Origin: JAFAGX01 sp963759875
GTDB taxonomy: Bacteria; Acidobacteriota; Terriglobia; Terriglobales; Acidobacteriaceae
Reading direction: 5' to 3'
Length of the DNA: 64,000 nucleotides
NCBI GenBank assembly: GCA_963759875.1
Contig: CAVXBB010000015.1
Span: forward strand, 372,001-436,000
This document shows positions 25,572 to 34,437 of the stretch, one piece after another (position 1 is the first letter of the stretch; each line of letters begins with the position of its first letter). The notes under the pieces are model-generated. The model was not told where the DNA came from. It saw nothing but the letters and a program-made list of their open reading frames with translations, and ran no database searches. Position numbers and translations under genes: made by a program.

Positions 25572-26309
25572 TCAGATATCAAAGGTGTGCCCGATCTCTA
25601 AACGAAAAGCATGCTTGTCGGCAGTGGCTACCAGATCGAACAGCGGCAGGGTAGAGGGGTCACAAAGCTCCCGATTTCCGCTGATCACATCCAGCAACGG
25701 ACACGGCAGGCCCCAGACTTTCGCTAACTGGTATCCAGTTTCGCCGGTATCCGATTCCTCCAGGTCTCGGATTTTCCATCCCAGAAGGAATGGGAGCGCG
25801 CCAAGGTGGCGCAGCAAGCCTGCCACATAGGCTTCTTCCTGACGTACGCTAGCCGTTTCAGAAGCGAGTTCCTCCGCGATCATGGCCGTGAGACGGGCAT
25901 GATTGCAAAACCGTTCGAATGTGCGTACGCCGGCAATTCCTTTGGGGTGCTTCGACAAAATATCGGTGCCCTCGAGGATGCGCTTCAATTTTGTCGGACC
26001 CAGGTGTACGACGAGTTCGTCGATATCGATGAGACCTCGCAGATGCTTCTGGTTCTGTTCGGCTGCGAGTCGCAAGACCTGCACAGTGAGCGCGATATCA
26101 CTGCGTATGATACCGGCAATAGCGCTCAAGTCCGCAATCCGATTGGATAAGAGCATTTGAAGCACAAGAAAAACCTGTGGCGTGACCGGCGGCCCAGGCA
26201 AAACGATGTTGGGAAGCCGATCAGAGTGGTCGGCAGGAGACAGCGGCGAGACATTGCCCTTGCGCCCGGTCTGCAAACGCCATTGATCGTTTTTTCCGTT
26301 CGCCAGCAT
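25572..26309 (-). CDS. HDOD-domain signalling protein
   Basis: The 245-residue protein is an HDOD domain (about 35-235): LPNIVLPGPPVTPQVFLVLQ, IAGIIRSDIALTVQVLRLAA, FERFCNHARLTAMIAEELAS, AYVAGLLRHLGALPFLLGWK. HDOD proteins are HD-like but lack the full catalytic metal site and act as signalling scaffolds, often with c-di-GMP or motility. A sigma-28 promoter lies directly upstream, so it belongs to the late flagellar regulon although it is physically downstream of fliA. Confidence 0.88.
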   Translation of the reverse strand: MLANGKNDQWRLQTGRKGNVSPLSPADHSDRLPNIVLPGPPVTPQVFLVLQMLLSNRIADLSAIAGIIRSDIALTVQVLRLAAEQNQKHLRGLIDIDELVVHLGPTKLKRILEGTDILSKHPKGIAGVRTFERFCNHARLTAMIAEELASETASVRQEEAYVAGLLRHLGALPFLLGWKIRDLEESDTGETGYQLAKVWGLPCPLLDVISGNRELCDPSTLPLFDLVATADKHAFRLEIGHTFDI

Positions 26310-26328
26310 TGAGATGTCCCGCCGTAAG

Positions 26329-26356
26329 TAATCGGCAGCGAACGGTGGAAGCTTTA
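26329..26356 (-). promoter_or_regulatory. Sigma-28 (FliA) promoter of the HDOD gene
   Basis: The minus strand reads TAAAGCTT, 12 bases, GCCGATTA: one mismatch from the boxes of the motA and flgM promoters with the same spacing. It occupies the 60-base gap before the HDOD gene. Confidence 0.82.
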
Positions 26357-26369
26357 GTTGTGCGGAAAC

Positions 26370-27224
26370 TCATTGGTTCGGTTGGAAGCGAAAGAGCAGA
26401 TCCATTTCCCGCACCCCTCCTCGGATTCGGGCCCAAATGTAGTCTCGACAGAGGCCAAGGCGAACCTCTTCTGCAGCAAGCTGATGTGCGTAGTTGCGTA
26501 TAAGATGCGCAATCTCCTCCGGGCTACTGCTGCGCTCAAATAATGCCTGGTCTTCTCGTTCGGAGGAGGCAAACGATTTCAGGTAACGATGGTAATCGCC
26601 GGGAGTAATGAAACAAGGAGCGGCGACACACTTGGTTATGTATTCGATCGTATGGAGAATGTGGTAGTGAACACCACTTACGAAAGCCACCAGCAACTTC
26701 CGGCTATTCGCTACGAAATGGACCGGCAACATCTCGTAAAGTTCCAATAGACGGCGCGGAATCTGGATCTGTGTTGGCAACTCGCGACCTTCAAGCGAAA
26801 ACACCGGGCATGACCACTGTACAGAGACAGCGGCAGTGATTTGTTCCTGCCTGGCGAAGCCTAGTTCCTGGATCACGTTTCCGATGTTTCCTCCGCTGGC
26901 GTGCTGGTGCTCGAGTACGACTTTTAGCTGATCGGCGGTGAGCACTTCACGAGAAACCAAGAGCAAACCAAGCGGCATGCGCAAGCTTGGTTTCGGTTCG
27001 GATTGGCCTCGCGCAGATAGCAATGCCAATATGCGGGTGCGAGCAACCTCTTCAAAACAGTCAGGGCCGCAAAACCATTCCCCGGAGACGGCGAGTCCGG
27101 CATATCGACGAGAGATTATGTGCTTGAACGTTTGTTTACCGCATTCCGCGTTCGCACAACGCGGCGCCCAGTCCCTCATCATAGAAGGAAGTTTTGTTAA
27201 CGCGTGTACTCCAGGCAGGGGCAT
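26370..27224 (-). CDS. Zinc-finger protein with MshEN/GspE-N-like domain
   Basis: The 284-residue protein has an N-terminal four-cysteine site (CANAECG, then WFCGPDCFE about 28 residues on). A GspE-N/MshEN-like two-helix repeat follows (about 90-150: PLGLLLVSREVLTADQLKVV, NIGNVIQELGFARQEQITAA). MshEN domains bind c-di-GMP in some ATPases, but no ATPase is present here. The C-terminal half is unassigned. It starts 14 bases after fliA with GGAG upstream, so it is co-expressed with the export genes. A c-di-GMP effector role is inference. Confidence 0.78.
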   Translation of the reverse strand: MPLPGVHALTKLPSMMRDWAPRCANAECGKQTFKHIISRRYAGLAVSGEWFCGPDCFEEVARTRILALLSARGQSEPKPSLRMPLGLLLVSREVLTADQLKVVLEHQHASGGNIGNVIQELGFARQEQITAAVSVQWSCPVFSLEGRELPTQIQIPRRLLELYEMLPVHFVANSRKLLVAFVSGVHYHILHTIEYITKCVAAPCFITPGDYHRYLKSFASSEREDQALFERSSSPEEIAHLIRNYAHQLAAEEVRLGLCRDYIWARIRGGVREMDLLFRFQPNQ

Positions 27225-27238
27225 TCATTTCTCCGCAT

Positions 27239-28027
27239 CTAAATCGGTTGAGCATTCTTCTCATCAAAACAAACTTTCCGCAAAGCGGCACGGAGTTTTG
27301 GAATTGCGAGCGCGTGGATCTGTGAAACCCTTGACTCGGCCAATTGCAAGACTGCCGCAATTTCCTTCATGGTCAGTTCTTCTTTGTAGTAGAGAGAAAT
27401 CACCATCTGTTCTTTTTCCGAAAGGGTTTCGATCGCTTGAGCGAGTTGATCCCGGATCTCCTGGCGGAAACAAAGATCGTCTGGGCCCTCTTCGCGGCTG
27501 GGAGCGGTTTCGATCAGGTCTTGTTTTTCTGATTTATCGAATGTTGATTTAACTTCCTGGCCAATGAGGACCAAGCCGTCCAGTCGTACGGCCGTCTCGT
27601 GCAGTTCATCGACAGTAATTCCCAGTTCAGCCGCAATTTCTTCTTCTTCCGGCTGCCTTCCCAACCTCATGGACAGAGCGGCGATAGCTTCGTCGATTCT
27701 GCGGCCCTTGCGGCGCAAAGGGCGCGAGCCCCAGTCCAATTCTCGGAGACTGTCGAGAATGGCGCCGCGGATGCGAAACTTTGCGAAGGCCCGCAGCGGC
27801 ACGGATTTGCTGCTGTCATAACTACGGATGGCCTCGATCAGTCCGATCACCCCGGCGTGAACAAGATCTTCGAATGGCACGTGCTGCGGCAGACGTTCGT
27901 AGATCCGTCTGGCGGCGTAATACACTTGTGGCAGCTCTTTCAAGATGAGCTGGTCTTGCTCCTGTGTTTCTTGCAACGTTTCCCGGTATGCGATCTCTGC
28001 CTGTGTCATAGGGTCCCCAAATAACAT
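27239..28027 (-). CDS. fliA: Flagellar sigma factor FliA (sigma-28)
   Basis: The 262-residue sigma factor has region 2 (VPFEDLVHAGVIGLIEAIRS, FAKFRIRGAILDSLRELDWG), region 3 (GRQPEEEEIAAELGITVDEL) and region 4 (EKEQMVISLYYKEELTMKEI, AESRVSQIHALAIPKLRAAL). It directs RNA polymerase to late flagellar promoters; eight candidate sites occur in this window. ATGs at 28027 and 28009 are both possible. It lies 20 bases after flhA in the predicted sigma-54 operon. Confidence 0.95.
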   Translation of the reverse strand: MLFGDPMTQAEIAYRETLQETQEQDQLILKELPQVYYAARRIYERLPQHVPFEDLVHAGVIGLIEAIRSYDSSKSVPLRAFAKFRIRGAILDSLRELDWGSRPLRRKGRRIDEAIAALSMRLGRQPEEEEIAAELGITVDELHETAVRLDGLVLIGQEVKSTFDKSEKQDLIETAPSREEGPDDLCFRQEIRDQLAQAIETLSEKEQMVISLYYKEELTMKEIAAVLQLAESRVSQIHALAIPKLRAALRKVCFDEKNAQPI

Positions 28028-28047
28028 CCACTTTTATTCATTCCCAC

Positions 28048-30129
28048 TCACCGAACAGCTCCGATTGATTGCACCGGCACGAGAGGCGGGATTTCGGTCG
28101 GTGCAAGTACCACAATTTTTGGGAGAAAAGGTTCAAGCAATCGACGCAGCTGAAAGCGACCCGGCGATGAACACAGCAACACGGGCGGGGCGGTAATTAC
28201 TTGGTCTCCAAATTGTGCCCGTAGGCCATCCAGCACGCGGCGTGCAACATTCGGTTGCAGGGCTGTCGCCGGTTGCGTCGTGGGCTGACCGTTCAGGCTC
28301 CGCGAGCATTCTTCCTCAATACTTCGATCGAGCGTGACGACCTTCAGTTCGCCTCGTTCATCCAGCAGCGGGCGTACCAAAGCACGTCCCAGCGCGTGAC
28401 GTGCAGCTTCCACCAACAAAACCGGATTTTTATTGACCGGGGCGACTTCCACCAGGGTTTCAAGAATCGATCCCAAGTCGCGAATCGATATTTGCTCGCG
28501 CAACAACTGCTGCAACACTTTCTGTACTTCTCCCAACGTCAGTACCTTGGGAATGAGCTCGTCAACCAGCTTGGGATGAGTTTCCCCGATGCGATCGACG
28601 AGGCGCTTAGTTTCCTGCCGTGTCAGCAGCAAGTGAGCGTTCTGCCGGACGACTTCACCAAGGTGCGTGGCCAAAGCCGAAGTGTGATCAACCACGACAT
28701 AGCCAGCAGCTAAAGCCTGTGCCTGGGTGTCAGGCGATATCCATTTGGCGGTAGCATTGAATGCAGGCTCTCGCGTATCAACCCCAGGGATAGCAGGCGG
28801 CGCACTCTGTGAACTGATCGCCAGCAGGCAGTCGCGGCGCATCTCCCACCGCGCGATCTCTACTCCGCGCAAGTAAATCACGTACTCACGCTCCTTTAGC
28901 GTCAAGTTGTCCGTGATGTGAACTGGCGGAACCAGGAACCCGAGCTGGGATGCGAGTTGTTTGCGCAACGATCGAACTTTACCGAGCAATTGGCCACCTT
29001 GTTTGGTGTCAACGAGGGGCACGAGGCCGAGGCCAACTTCCAGCATGAGTTCATCGAGTTTGATCACTGAGTCCAGCGGATCCGGAGCGGGAGTCGCGCC
29101 GGGTTGCGTTTTCCCGGTAGCCAAAGCTCCGACCAGTTGGCCTTCCGCGAGCGTGTCCTTGGCTCGCCGTGCCAGCAAGACCATTAGGGCCGACATCAGG
29201 ACGAACGAGAGTTTCGGCAGGCCAGGAATTATGGCCAAGCCTGCCATTACACCGGCAGCGATCCACAGCGGTTTACGTTTTCCGAATACCTGACGTCCAA
29301 CATCGATGCCGAGCGAGCTTTCGGACGAGGCACGGGTGAGCACGATGGCGCCCGCCACGGAAACCAGCAGCGACGGAATCATCGTCACCAGGCCGTCGCC
29401 GACCGTGAGCACCGTGTAGGTTTTTAGTGCTTCGAAGAACGGAACGCCGTGCTGGAAAACTCCGATGAGAAATCCGGCGATGATATTGATCGCTGTAATG
29501 AGAATAGTGGCCAGGGAATCTCGCTGGCTGAAGCGGGCGGCGCCATCCATAGCGCCATAGAATTCGGCTTCTCGCGAGATCTGCTCGCGGCGGCTACGGG
29601 CGGCTTTTTCGTCGATCAGACCAGCATTCAGGTCAGCGTCGATTGCCATCTGCTTGCCGGGCATTGCGTCCAACGTAAAGCGCGCCGTGACTTCAGCGGT
29701 GCGCACCGCGCCGTGGCTGACCACCATAAACTGAATCGCGATCAATGCCAGAAAAAGTACAAAACCCACAACGTAGTTACCGCCAACCACGAATTGCCCG
29801 AAAGCCTCGATGACTTTTCCTGCAGCGGCAGACCCCTCACTGCCATGCAGCAGAATGCGGCGGCTGCTGGCAAGGTCGAGCGACAAGCGGAACAGCGTTA
29901 ACAAAAGCAGTAAGCTGGGAAAAACGGAAAACTGAACAGGCCGCAGTATTTGGATCGCAACCAGAAGAACCAGTACAGACGCAGTGATGCTGCATGCCAG
30001 CAGAATATCCACCAGCAGAGCCGGCAGCGGAATGAGCATGACGAAGACCAGGCTCACCGCCAGCACGGGAACGATCCACTCCGCGCCGCCGCTGGTAAGC
30101 GAGGTCAGCAGCTTTGGTTTAGTTGCCAT
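28048..30129 (-). CDS. flhA: Flagellar export gate protein FlhA
   Basis: The 693-residue protein has about eight N-terminal membrane segments (to about residue 320) with the conserved FHIPEP-family stretches (LLTLFRLSLDLASSRRILL, KQMAIDADLNAG), and a large cytoplasmic domain that docks chaperone-substrate complexes. FlhA forms a nonameric ring of the type III export gate. It follows flhB by 24 bases. Confidence 0.97.
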   Translation of the reverse strand: MATKPKLLTSLTSGGAEWIVPVLAVSLVFVMLIPLPALLVDILLACSITASVLVLLVAIQILRPVQFSVFPSLLLLLTLFRLSLDLASSRRILLHGSEGSAAAGKVIEAFGQFVVGGNYVVGFVLFLALIAIQFMVVSHGAVRTAEVTARFTLDAMPGKQMAIDADLNAGLIDEKAARSRREQISREAEFYGAMDGAARFSQRDSLATILITAINIIAGFLIGVFQHGVPFFEALKTYTVLTVGDGLVTMIPSLLVSVAGAIVLTRASSESSLGIDVGRQVFGKRKPLWIAAGVMAGLAIIPGLPKLSFVLMSALMVLLARRAKDTLAEGQLVGALATGKTQPGATPAPDPLDSVIKLDELMLEVGLGLVPLVDTKQGGQLLGKVRSLRKQLASQLGFLVPPVHITDNLTLKEREYVIYLRGVEIARWEMRRDCLLAISSQSAPPAIPGVDTREPAFNATAKWISPDTQAQALAAGYVVVDHTSALATHLGEVVRQNAHLLLTRQETKRLVDRIGETHPKLVDELIPKVLTLGEVQKVLQQLLREQISIRDLGSILETLVEVAPVNKNPVLLVEAARHALGRALVRPLLDERGELKVVTLDRSIEEECSRSLNGQPTTQPATALQPNVARRVLDGLRAQFGDQVITAPPVLLCSSPGRFQLRRLLEPFLPKIVVLAPTEIPPLVPVQSIGAVR

Positions 30130-30153
30130 TCGCGATCCATTGCTGACTTTTCA

Positions 30154-31230
30154 TTACCGTTTCACTCCCCGATTCGCTTGTTGTCGAGCCTGCGCCTGTG
30201 CTCTGAACACAAAGGCCAAAATTTCCGCAACTGCGGCATAGAGCGCGGCTGGAATCTGTCGCCCAACTTCAACCGTTCGATAGAGCGTCTGCGCCAGTGG
30301 AGGATTCTCCATGATCGGCACAGCATGCCAGCGGGCCACTTCTTTGATCTCTTGCGCGAGCAGGTTTTGTCCTTTTGCAACGACTATGGGCGCCTCCATA
30401 TCCATTTCGTACTTCAGCGCGACTGCGAAGTGCGTTGGATTCGTAACTACAACGCTCGCCTTTTCCGTGTCTTTCAACATCTGCCGACGACGCAGTTGCC
30501 GTTGCAAACGACGAATGCGCCCTTTGACTAGAGGATTGCCTTCTGTCTGTTTGCCTTCCTCCCTCAGTTCTTCGCGGGACATCTTCAGGTCGCCTTCCAG
30601 TTTTCGCCAGACCAGCAGGTAATCCACGCCCGCCCATGTGACTAACACCAGCCCAGATTTCCAACAGAGCTTCCAAATAGTGCCGAGCACAAACCTGGCA
30701 TAAACGGGAATGGCCAGACCTGAGGCCTGCAGTACGTTTTGCCAGGCGCCGGAGATGGTCGAGATCCCGATCCAGATAATCACGCTGAAAGGCAACAGGG
30801 ACTTCAGAATGTTGCTAAGACCGGTCAACGAGAACATCTGCTTCAGCTTTCCAACCGGGTTCAATCTTTCTGGATTTGGCGCCAGCGCCTCAGCCGCAAA
30901 AACCAATCCGCCTTGTGCCACGCCGCCTGACAATGACAGCACCCAGGCGGTTGCCAGCACCGGAACGATCCAACGGAGCACTCCGAGGCCAGTCCAGAAG
31001 AAAATTGGACTAGTTGCGGTCAGCGACTCGCGTATCGACAGATCGAGTGAACTTTGTAGCAATCCGCGCCATTGCCGAGTCACCTCGGGAATCTGCCAAA
31101 CGACGATTGCTATGGCACCGCCCCACGCCAAAGCGTTAGACAGTTCGCGGCTGCGCGCAACTTGTCCTTGCTCGCGAGCTTTCTTTCTTCGTTGCGGTGT
31201 CGCCTTTTCGGTTTTTTTCGAATCAGCCAT
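30154..31230 (-). CDS. flhB: Flagellar export switch protein FlhB
   Basis: The 358-residue protein has the basic N-terminus KTEKATPQRRKKAREQGQVA, four membrane segments and the self-cleavage motif NPTH (VVVTNPTHFAVALKYEM, about residue 263). FlhB switches export from hook to filament subunits together with FliK. It begins directly after fliR. Confidence 0.97.
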   Translation of the reverse strand: MADSKKTEKATPQRRKKAREQGQVARSRELSNALAWGGAIAIVVWQIPEVTRQWRGLLQSSLDLSIRESLTATSPIFFWTGLGVLRWIVPVLATAWVLSLSGGVAQGGLVFAAEALAPNPERLNPVGKLKQMFSLTGLSNILKSLLPFSVIIWIGISTISGAWQNVLQASGLAIPVYARFVLGTIWKLCWKSGLVLVTWAGVDYLLVWRKLEGDLKMSREELREEGKQTEGNPLVKGRIRRLQRQLRRRQMLKDTEKASVVVTNPTHFAVALKYEMDMEAPIVVAKGQNLLAQEIKEVARWHAVPIMENPPLAQTLYRTVEVGRQIPAALYAAVAEILAFVFRAQAQARQQANRGVKR

Positions 31231-31998
31231 TTAATGAGCCAAGCGCAGCACCTGCTCGGTGTACGCGATCGACCGTGAAAAATATTGGTCGAAAAGCTGC
31301 GGCCAAAAATTGAGCGCCGCAGCCAGCACCAGTACTCCCAACATGCTTTTCACCGCCGGTCCTAGCAGCATCAAAGGCATTTGCGGCGATGCCTTGCCCA
31401 ACAAGGCCAGCAATATATCGATCAATAAAGTTGCTGCCAAAACCGGAGCCGCTAACTGAATGCCGACCTCAAGAATGGCTGCTCCTTCATGCAGCAAGGT
31501 TCGAATGAACAGCGAATTTATGGTTGCGGTCCCCGGGGGCAAGTATTCGAAGCTGTTTGCGATTGCCCGCAGAATCCAGTGGTGAATCCTGAGTGCCAGA
31601 AAAATGAACATGGCAATCGTTTCGTGAAATAGAGCAACAACGGTGCTTTCGACCTCAGTGTTGGGATCAAGAATGTTGACCAGTGAATATCCCATCTGCA
31701 CGCTCAGCACCTGCCCTGCAACGCGCGCACCCTCGAAGACGGCACTCGTAACCAAGCCCATGGCGATCCCGAGCACCATTTCGCCGCCGACCAGAAGCGG
31801 CCATTGTGCGGGCGGACCGATGTGAATCCGATGAGAGAACACCGGGTACAGCGCGCCCGTGATGGCTATCACGAAAACGACCTTCACGCGCGCTGGCAGC
31901 GCCACATGGCCAAAGAAAGGTGCAAAAAGCATCAGGCCCGAGACCCGCAGCCCAATGGCCAGCACCGCACCGAGAATTGCTATGAGCGAAATCTCCAT
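31231..31998 (-). CDS. fliR: Flagellar export gate protein FliR
   Basis: The 255-residue membrane protein has about six hydrophobic segments and FliR-type stretches (LMLFAPFFGHVALPARVKVV, GQVLSVQMGYSLVNILDPNT). FliR forms the export pore core with FliP and FliQ. It follows fliQ by 3 bases and abuts flhB. Confidence 0.95.
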   Translation of the reverse strand: MEISLIAILGAVLAIGLRVSGLMLFAPFFGHVALPARVKVVFVIAITGALYPVFSHRIHIGPPAQWPLLVGGEMVLGIAMGLVTSAVFEGARVAGQVLSVQMGYSLVNILDPNTEVESTVVALFHETIAMFIFLALRIHHWILRAIANSFEYLPPGTATINSLFIRTLLHEGAAILEVGIQLAAPVLAATLLIDILLALLGKASPQMPLMLLGPAVKSMLGVLVLAAALNFWPQLFDQYFSRSIAYTEQVLRLAH

Positions 31999-32001
31999 GT
32001 C

Positions 32002-32271
32002 TCAACGCAAGTAGGGATGAAAATCCGAAAGCAGCTGCACCGTGAAGTGGCACATCTGCCGCCACATCCACGGCATCAAACAAAAAACTCCTGTTCCTAC
32101 CGCCAGCAGCCTTGGCACTGCGGAAATAGTTGTTTCCTGCAGGGACGTCAAAACCTGCACGATGTTGATCAACAAGCTCACCAGAACCGCGAGCGCCAGG
32201 ATCGGGCTGGCAATCAAAAAAACCTCGCGCATGGTGATGCGTCCCAGATCCACTGCAACTTCTAGCGGCAT
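32002..32271 (-). CDS. fliQ: Flagellar export gate protein FliQ
   Basis: The 89-residue protein has two membrane helices (EVFLIASPILALAVLVSLLI and ISAVPRLLAVGTGVFCLMPW) linked by the FliQ signature NIVQVLTSLQETTISAVPRL. It lies 7 bases after fliP. Confidence 0.95.
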   Translation of the reverse strand: MPLEVAVDLGRITMREVFLIASPILALAVLVSLLINIVQVLTSLQETTISAVPRLLAVGTGVFCLMPWMWRQMCHFTVQLLSDFHPYLR

Positions 32272-32278
32272 AGCATCC

Positions 32279-33115
32279 TCAGCTGAAACTCCTTATGAGC
32301 GATCCAATCAAAAGGTTCCATCCATCTACCATTACGAACAGCATCAGCTTGATCGGAGTAGAGATGACGACCGGCGGCAACTGCAGCATGCCGACCGAAG
32401 TCGAAATGGAAGCCACAATCATGTCGATAGCCAGAAACGGCAAAAACAAAACGGCCCCGATCTGAAAGCCAGTGCTTAGTTCCGAGAGAATGTATGCGGG
32501 GATCAACACTCGCATCGACAAGTCGTTCGGGTTTCGCGGCCTGGGCTCTTTGGCCAAATCCACGAACAAAGCCACATCTTTCTCGTGCGCATAATGCAGC
32601 ATGAAATGCTTGATCGGTCCCGAGCCTCGCTCTACCGCCTGCAGAGCCGAGATGTGGCCGTTCTGCAGAGGCAGGATCGAACTCTGGTAGATGTTTGCGC
32701 CTACGGGCTGCATCAGGAAAAACGTGAGCACCAGAGCAAGTCCGATCAGGGTCTGATTCGTCGGGGTTGTTTGCAGTCCCAGCGCTTGGCGCAGGAAGTG
32801 AAAAACCACTAGCAGCCGTGCGAATGGAGTCATGCACAACAGCAGCGACGGAATCAGAGTGAGCAAGGTGAGCAGGACGATAATGGTCCACGGAAGCGAC
32901 CCCGTGCCGATTCCGGTAATGCGAATTTCGTTTGGATCCACACCCGACTGCAGTGTGTTCTCAAAAGGCAGTGAGTCAGGGAGAGAAGAAAGCGTCGTCT
33001 CCGGTACGGAAGGCGCGGCGACGGCATCAGCCGAGGCGGCAAATGATCTCATGCCGCTGAGCATGAAGAGCGTCAGAAACACGGCTCGCAATTTGAATCG
33101 CGCACGGTTTCTCAC
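32279..33115 (-). CDS. fliP: Flagellar export gate protein FliP
   Basis: The 278-residue protein has a cleavable signal peptide (LRAVFLTLFMLSGMRSFAAS), then membrane segments with FliP signatures (RLLVVFHFLRQALGLQTTPT, LIPAYILSELSTGFQIGAVL, STSVGMLQLPPVVISTPIKL). It overlaps fliO by 4 bases. Confidence 0.96.
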   Translation of the reverse strand: MRNRARFKLRAVFLTLFMLSGMRSFAASADAVAAPSVPETTLSSLPDSLPFENTLQSGVDPNEIRITGIGTGSLPWTIIVLLTLLTLIPSLLLCMTPFARLLVVFHFLRQALGLQTTPTNQTLIGLALVLTFFLMQPVGANIYQSSILPLQNGHISALQAVERGSGPIKHFMLHYAHEKDVALFVDLAKEPRPRNPNDLSMRVLIPAYILSELSTGFQIGAVLFLPFLAIDMIVASISTSVGMLQLPPVVISTPIKLMLFVMVDGWNLLIGSLIRSFS

Positions 33116-33819
33116 GCCTGGCTGAACTCCTGTTGATAGCGATTGCCGAATACTTCAGAAAATTCCCGCGGCTTATCCAGGTGAGCCAGCGTTGAGATTG
33201 AACTGGACGACCCGCCAACCAAGAATCGCTCGCCGTCTACCTGAATCACCGCCACGAACCGCTTCTCCCCAAGCGAGACCGTCTCACAGACACGCAGCCG
33301 CTTCTTGTATTGACGCGGTCTGACTCCTTGCCGGAACCGGCGCCAAATGGCAGTGAACGTGGGAAACAACTTATTGCACAACTTATCCTCTGGCTCCCCG
33401 ATCTCATGTACTACTTGGCTGGTCGGCAACAATGTCGAAGCCGAGTTCGCAAGATGGGCGATTTGTGCCACAGGAGCAGAATCGGGTTCGATCACCACGT
33501 CGGCGATGCTTGCTGGCTGAGGAATTTCAAGCTCAGGAGTTGGGATACATGCGTTGCACGTAATTGCCGGCAAATCGTGCAGTGGCATACGATCATCAAG
33601 CGGTGTATGCGTTTTGACCGGAAGATTTTCATCAACGGAGGACGTTTCCTTGGCAGTTAGCCATGGATTCGCTGTTATGCCCTTCTCCGCCAATCTGCGA
33701 TTTTTGCCGGCTTTAAGCCGAAGGCCAAGCTTGATTCCCACTGCAAAACTCAGAAGAACACCGGATGCACCCCACAACCCTGGTTTCCAGGACAAAGTAC
33801 CCTCCTTGGCACTGATCAT
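33112..33819 (-). CDS. fliO: FliO-like export assembly protein
   Basis: The 235-residue protein (ATG 33819) has one N-terminal membrane segment (LWGASGVLLSFAVGIKLGLR), a long variable region and the FliO-type C-terminal beta segment (RLRVCETVSLGEKRFVAVIQ, GERFLVGGSSSSISTLAHL). FliO helps assemble the FliP ring. It is longer than most FliO proteins because of the middle region. It overlaps fliN by 4 bases. Confidence 0.85.
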   Translation of the reverse strand: MISAKEGTLSWKPGLWGASGVLLSFAVGIKLGLRLKAGKNRRLAEKGITANPWLTAKETSSVDENLPVKTHTPLDDRMPLHDLPAITCNACIPTPELEIPQPASIADVVIEPDSAPVAQIAHLANSASTLLPTSQVVHEIGEPEDKLCNKLFPTFTAIWRRFRQGVRPRQYKKRLRVCETVSLGEKRFVAVIQVDGERFLVGGSSSSISTLAHLDKPREFSEVFGNRYQQEFSQA

Positions 33820-34109
33820 GCGAACTCCGTGATGCGTACCGCGAGACGAACTCCGATGACTTCGAATTCGGTCCAGCCGATGAGAAGACCGTTCGCTCGC
33901 AGCGGCACATCGTTGGCGTAGTGGCATGCGGTTTCGACGATCGACCCCTCCTTGAGGCGCAACAGATCCCCAACCGAGAACCGCGAGACCGGAATCTCGA
34001 GCGATAACCGACAGGGCAACCAGCCGAATAATTCCGCCGGATCCATCTCAAGCTTTTGCGGCGATTGCGCCGGCTGTGGTTCCTTTGCGGGTTGAACTGC
34101 GGTTTCCAT
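33816..34109 (-). CDS. fliN: Divergent FliN-type SpoA protein
   Basis: The 97-residue protein (ATG at 34109) matches a single SpoA/FliN C-terminal domain (LEIPVSRFSVGDLLRLKEGS, VRLAVRITEFA). Typical FliN hallmarks such as VELD and LIARGEVV are altered (VETACHYANDV, LLIGWTEFEV). A canonical FliN/FliY is encoded at 48831 next to fliM, so this copy may have a separate C-ring or export role. First gene of the fliN-O-P-Q-R-flhB-flhA-fliA operon. Confidence 0.8.
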   Translation of the reverse strand: METAVQPAKEPQPAQSPQKLEMDPAELFGWLPCRLSLEIPVSRFSVGDLLRLKEGSIVETACHYANDVPLRANGLLIGWTEFEVIGVRLAVRITEFA

Positions 34110-34219
34110 TACGTCCTTTCCACTTATGATCAGGGACCGTACTGGGCTTCGCCGGGTGGTCGAGGTTCGGCGTGATAACAAAACGTCACAGCACTGTGGA
34201 CGAAGCTCGAGGCTGGGAA

Positions 34220-34235
34220 TGCAATTCGCCGACCG
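34220..34235 (-). promoter_or_regulatory. Putative sigma-54 promoter of the export-gate operon
   Basis: The minus strand reads CGGTCGGCGAATTGCA: GG-N10-GC with a perfect TTGCA -12 and a weak -24. Predicted start near 34209, about 100 bases before fliN. No gene is seen in the 328-base gap. Confidence 0.45.
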
Positions 34236-34378
34236 CAAACGTGCATTTAGATTCGGGCGGCACGGGACCAGCGTGACGAGATTAGAGGTTGGAAATCAGC
34301 AACTTCGGATTTCGGAAATTCACTCGTACATGTCCGGTTGCAGAAACACAATTAGAAGAAGAGTAGAACAGCAGCGCT

Positions 34379-34406
34379 CGCGAACGGAGCGTTAGCCCCG
34401 TTCGCG
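34379..34406. terminator. Hairpin downstream of flgE
   Basis: A 9-bp perfect stem (CGCGAACGG / CCGTTCGCG) with a 10-base loop lies 32 bases after flgE. On the minus strand it is followed by a pyrimidine-rich stretch (TGTTCTACTCTTCTTCT) rather than a clean T run. It probably ends the long flrB-to-flgE transcript. Confidence 0.5.
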
Positions 34407-34437
34407 GCGCTTCTAATCATGCGCTAACGCCGAGCGG

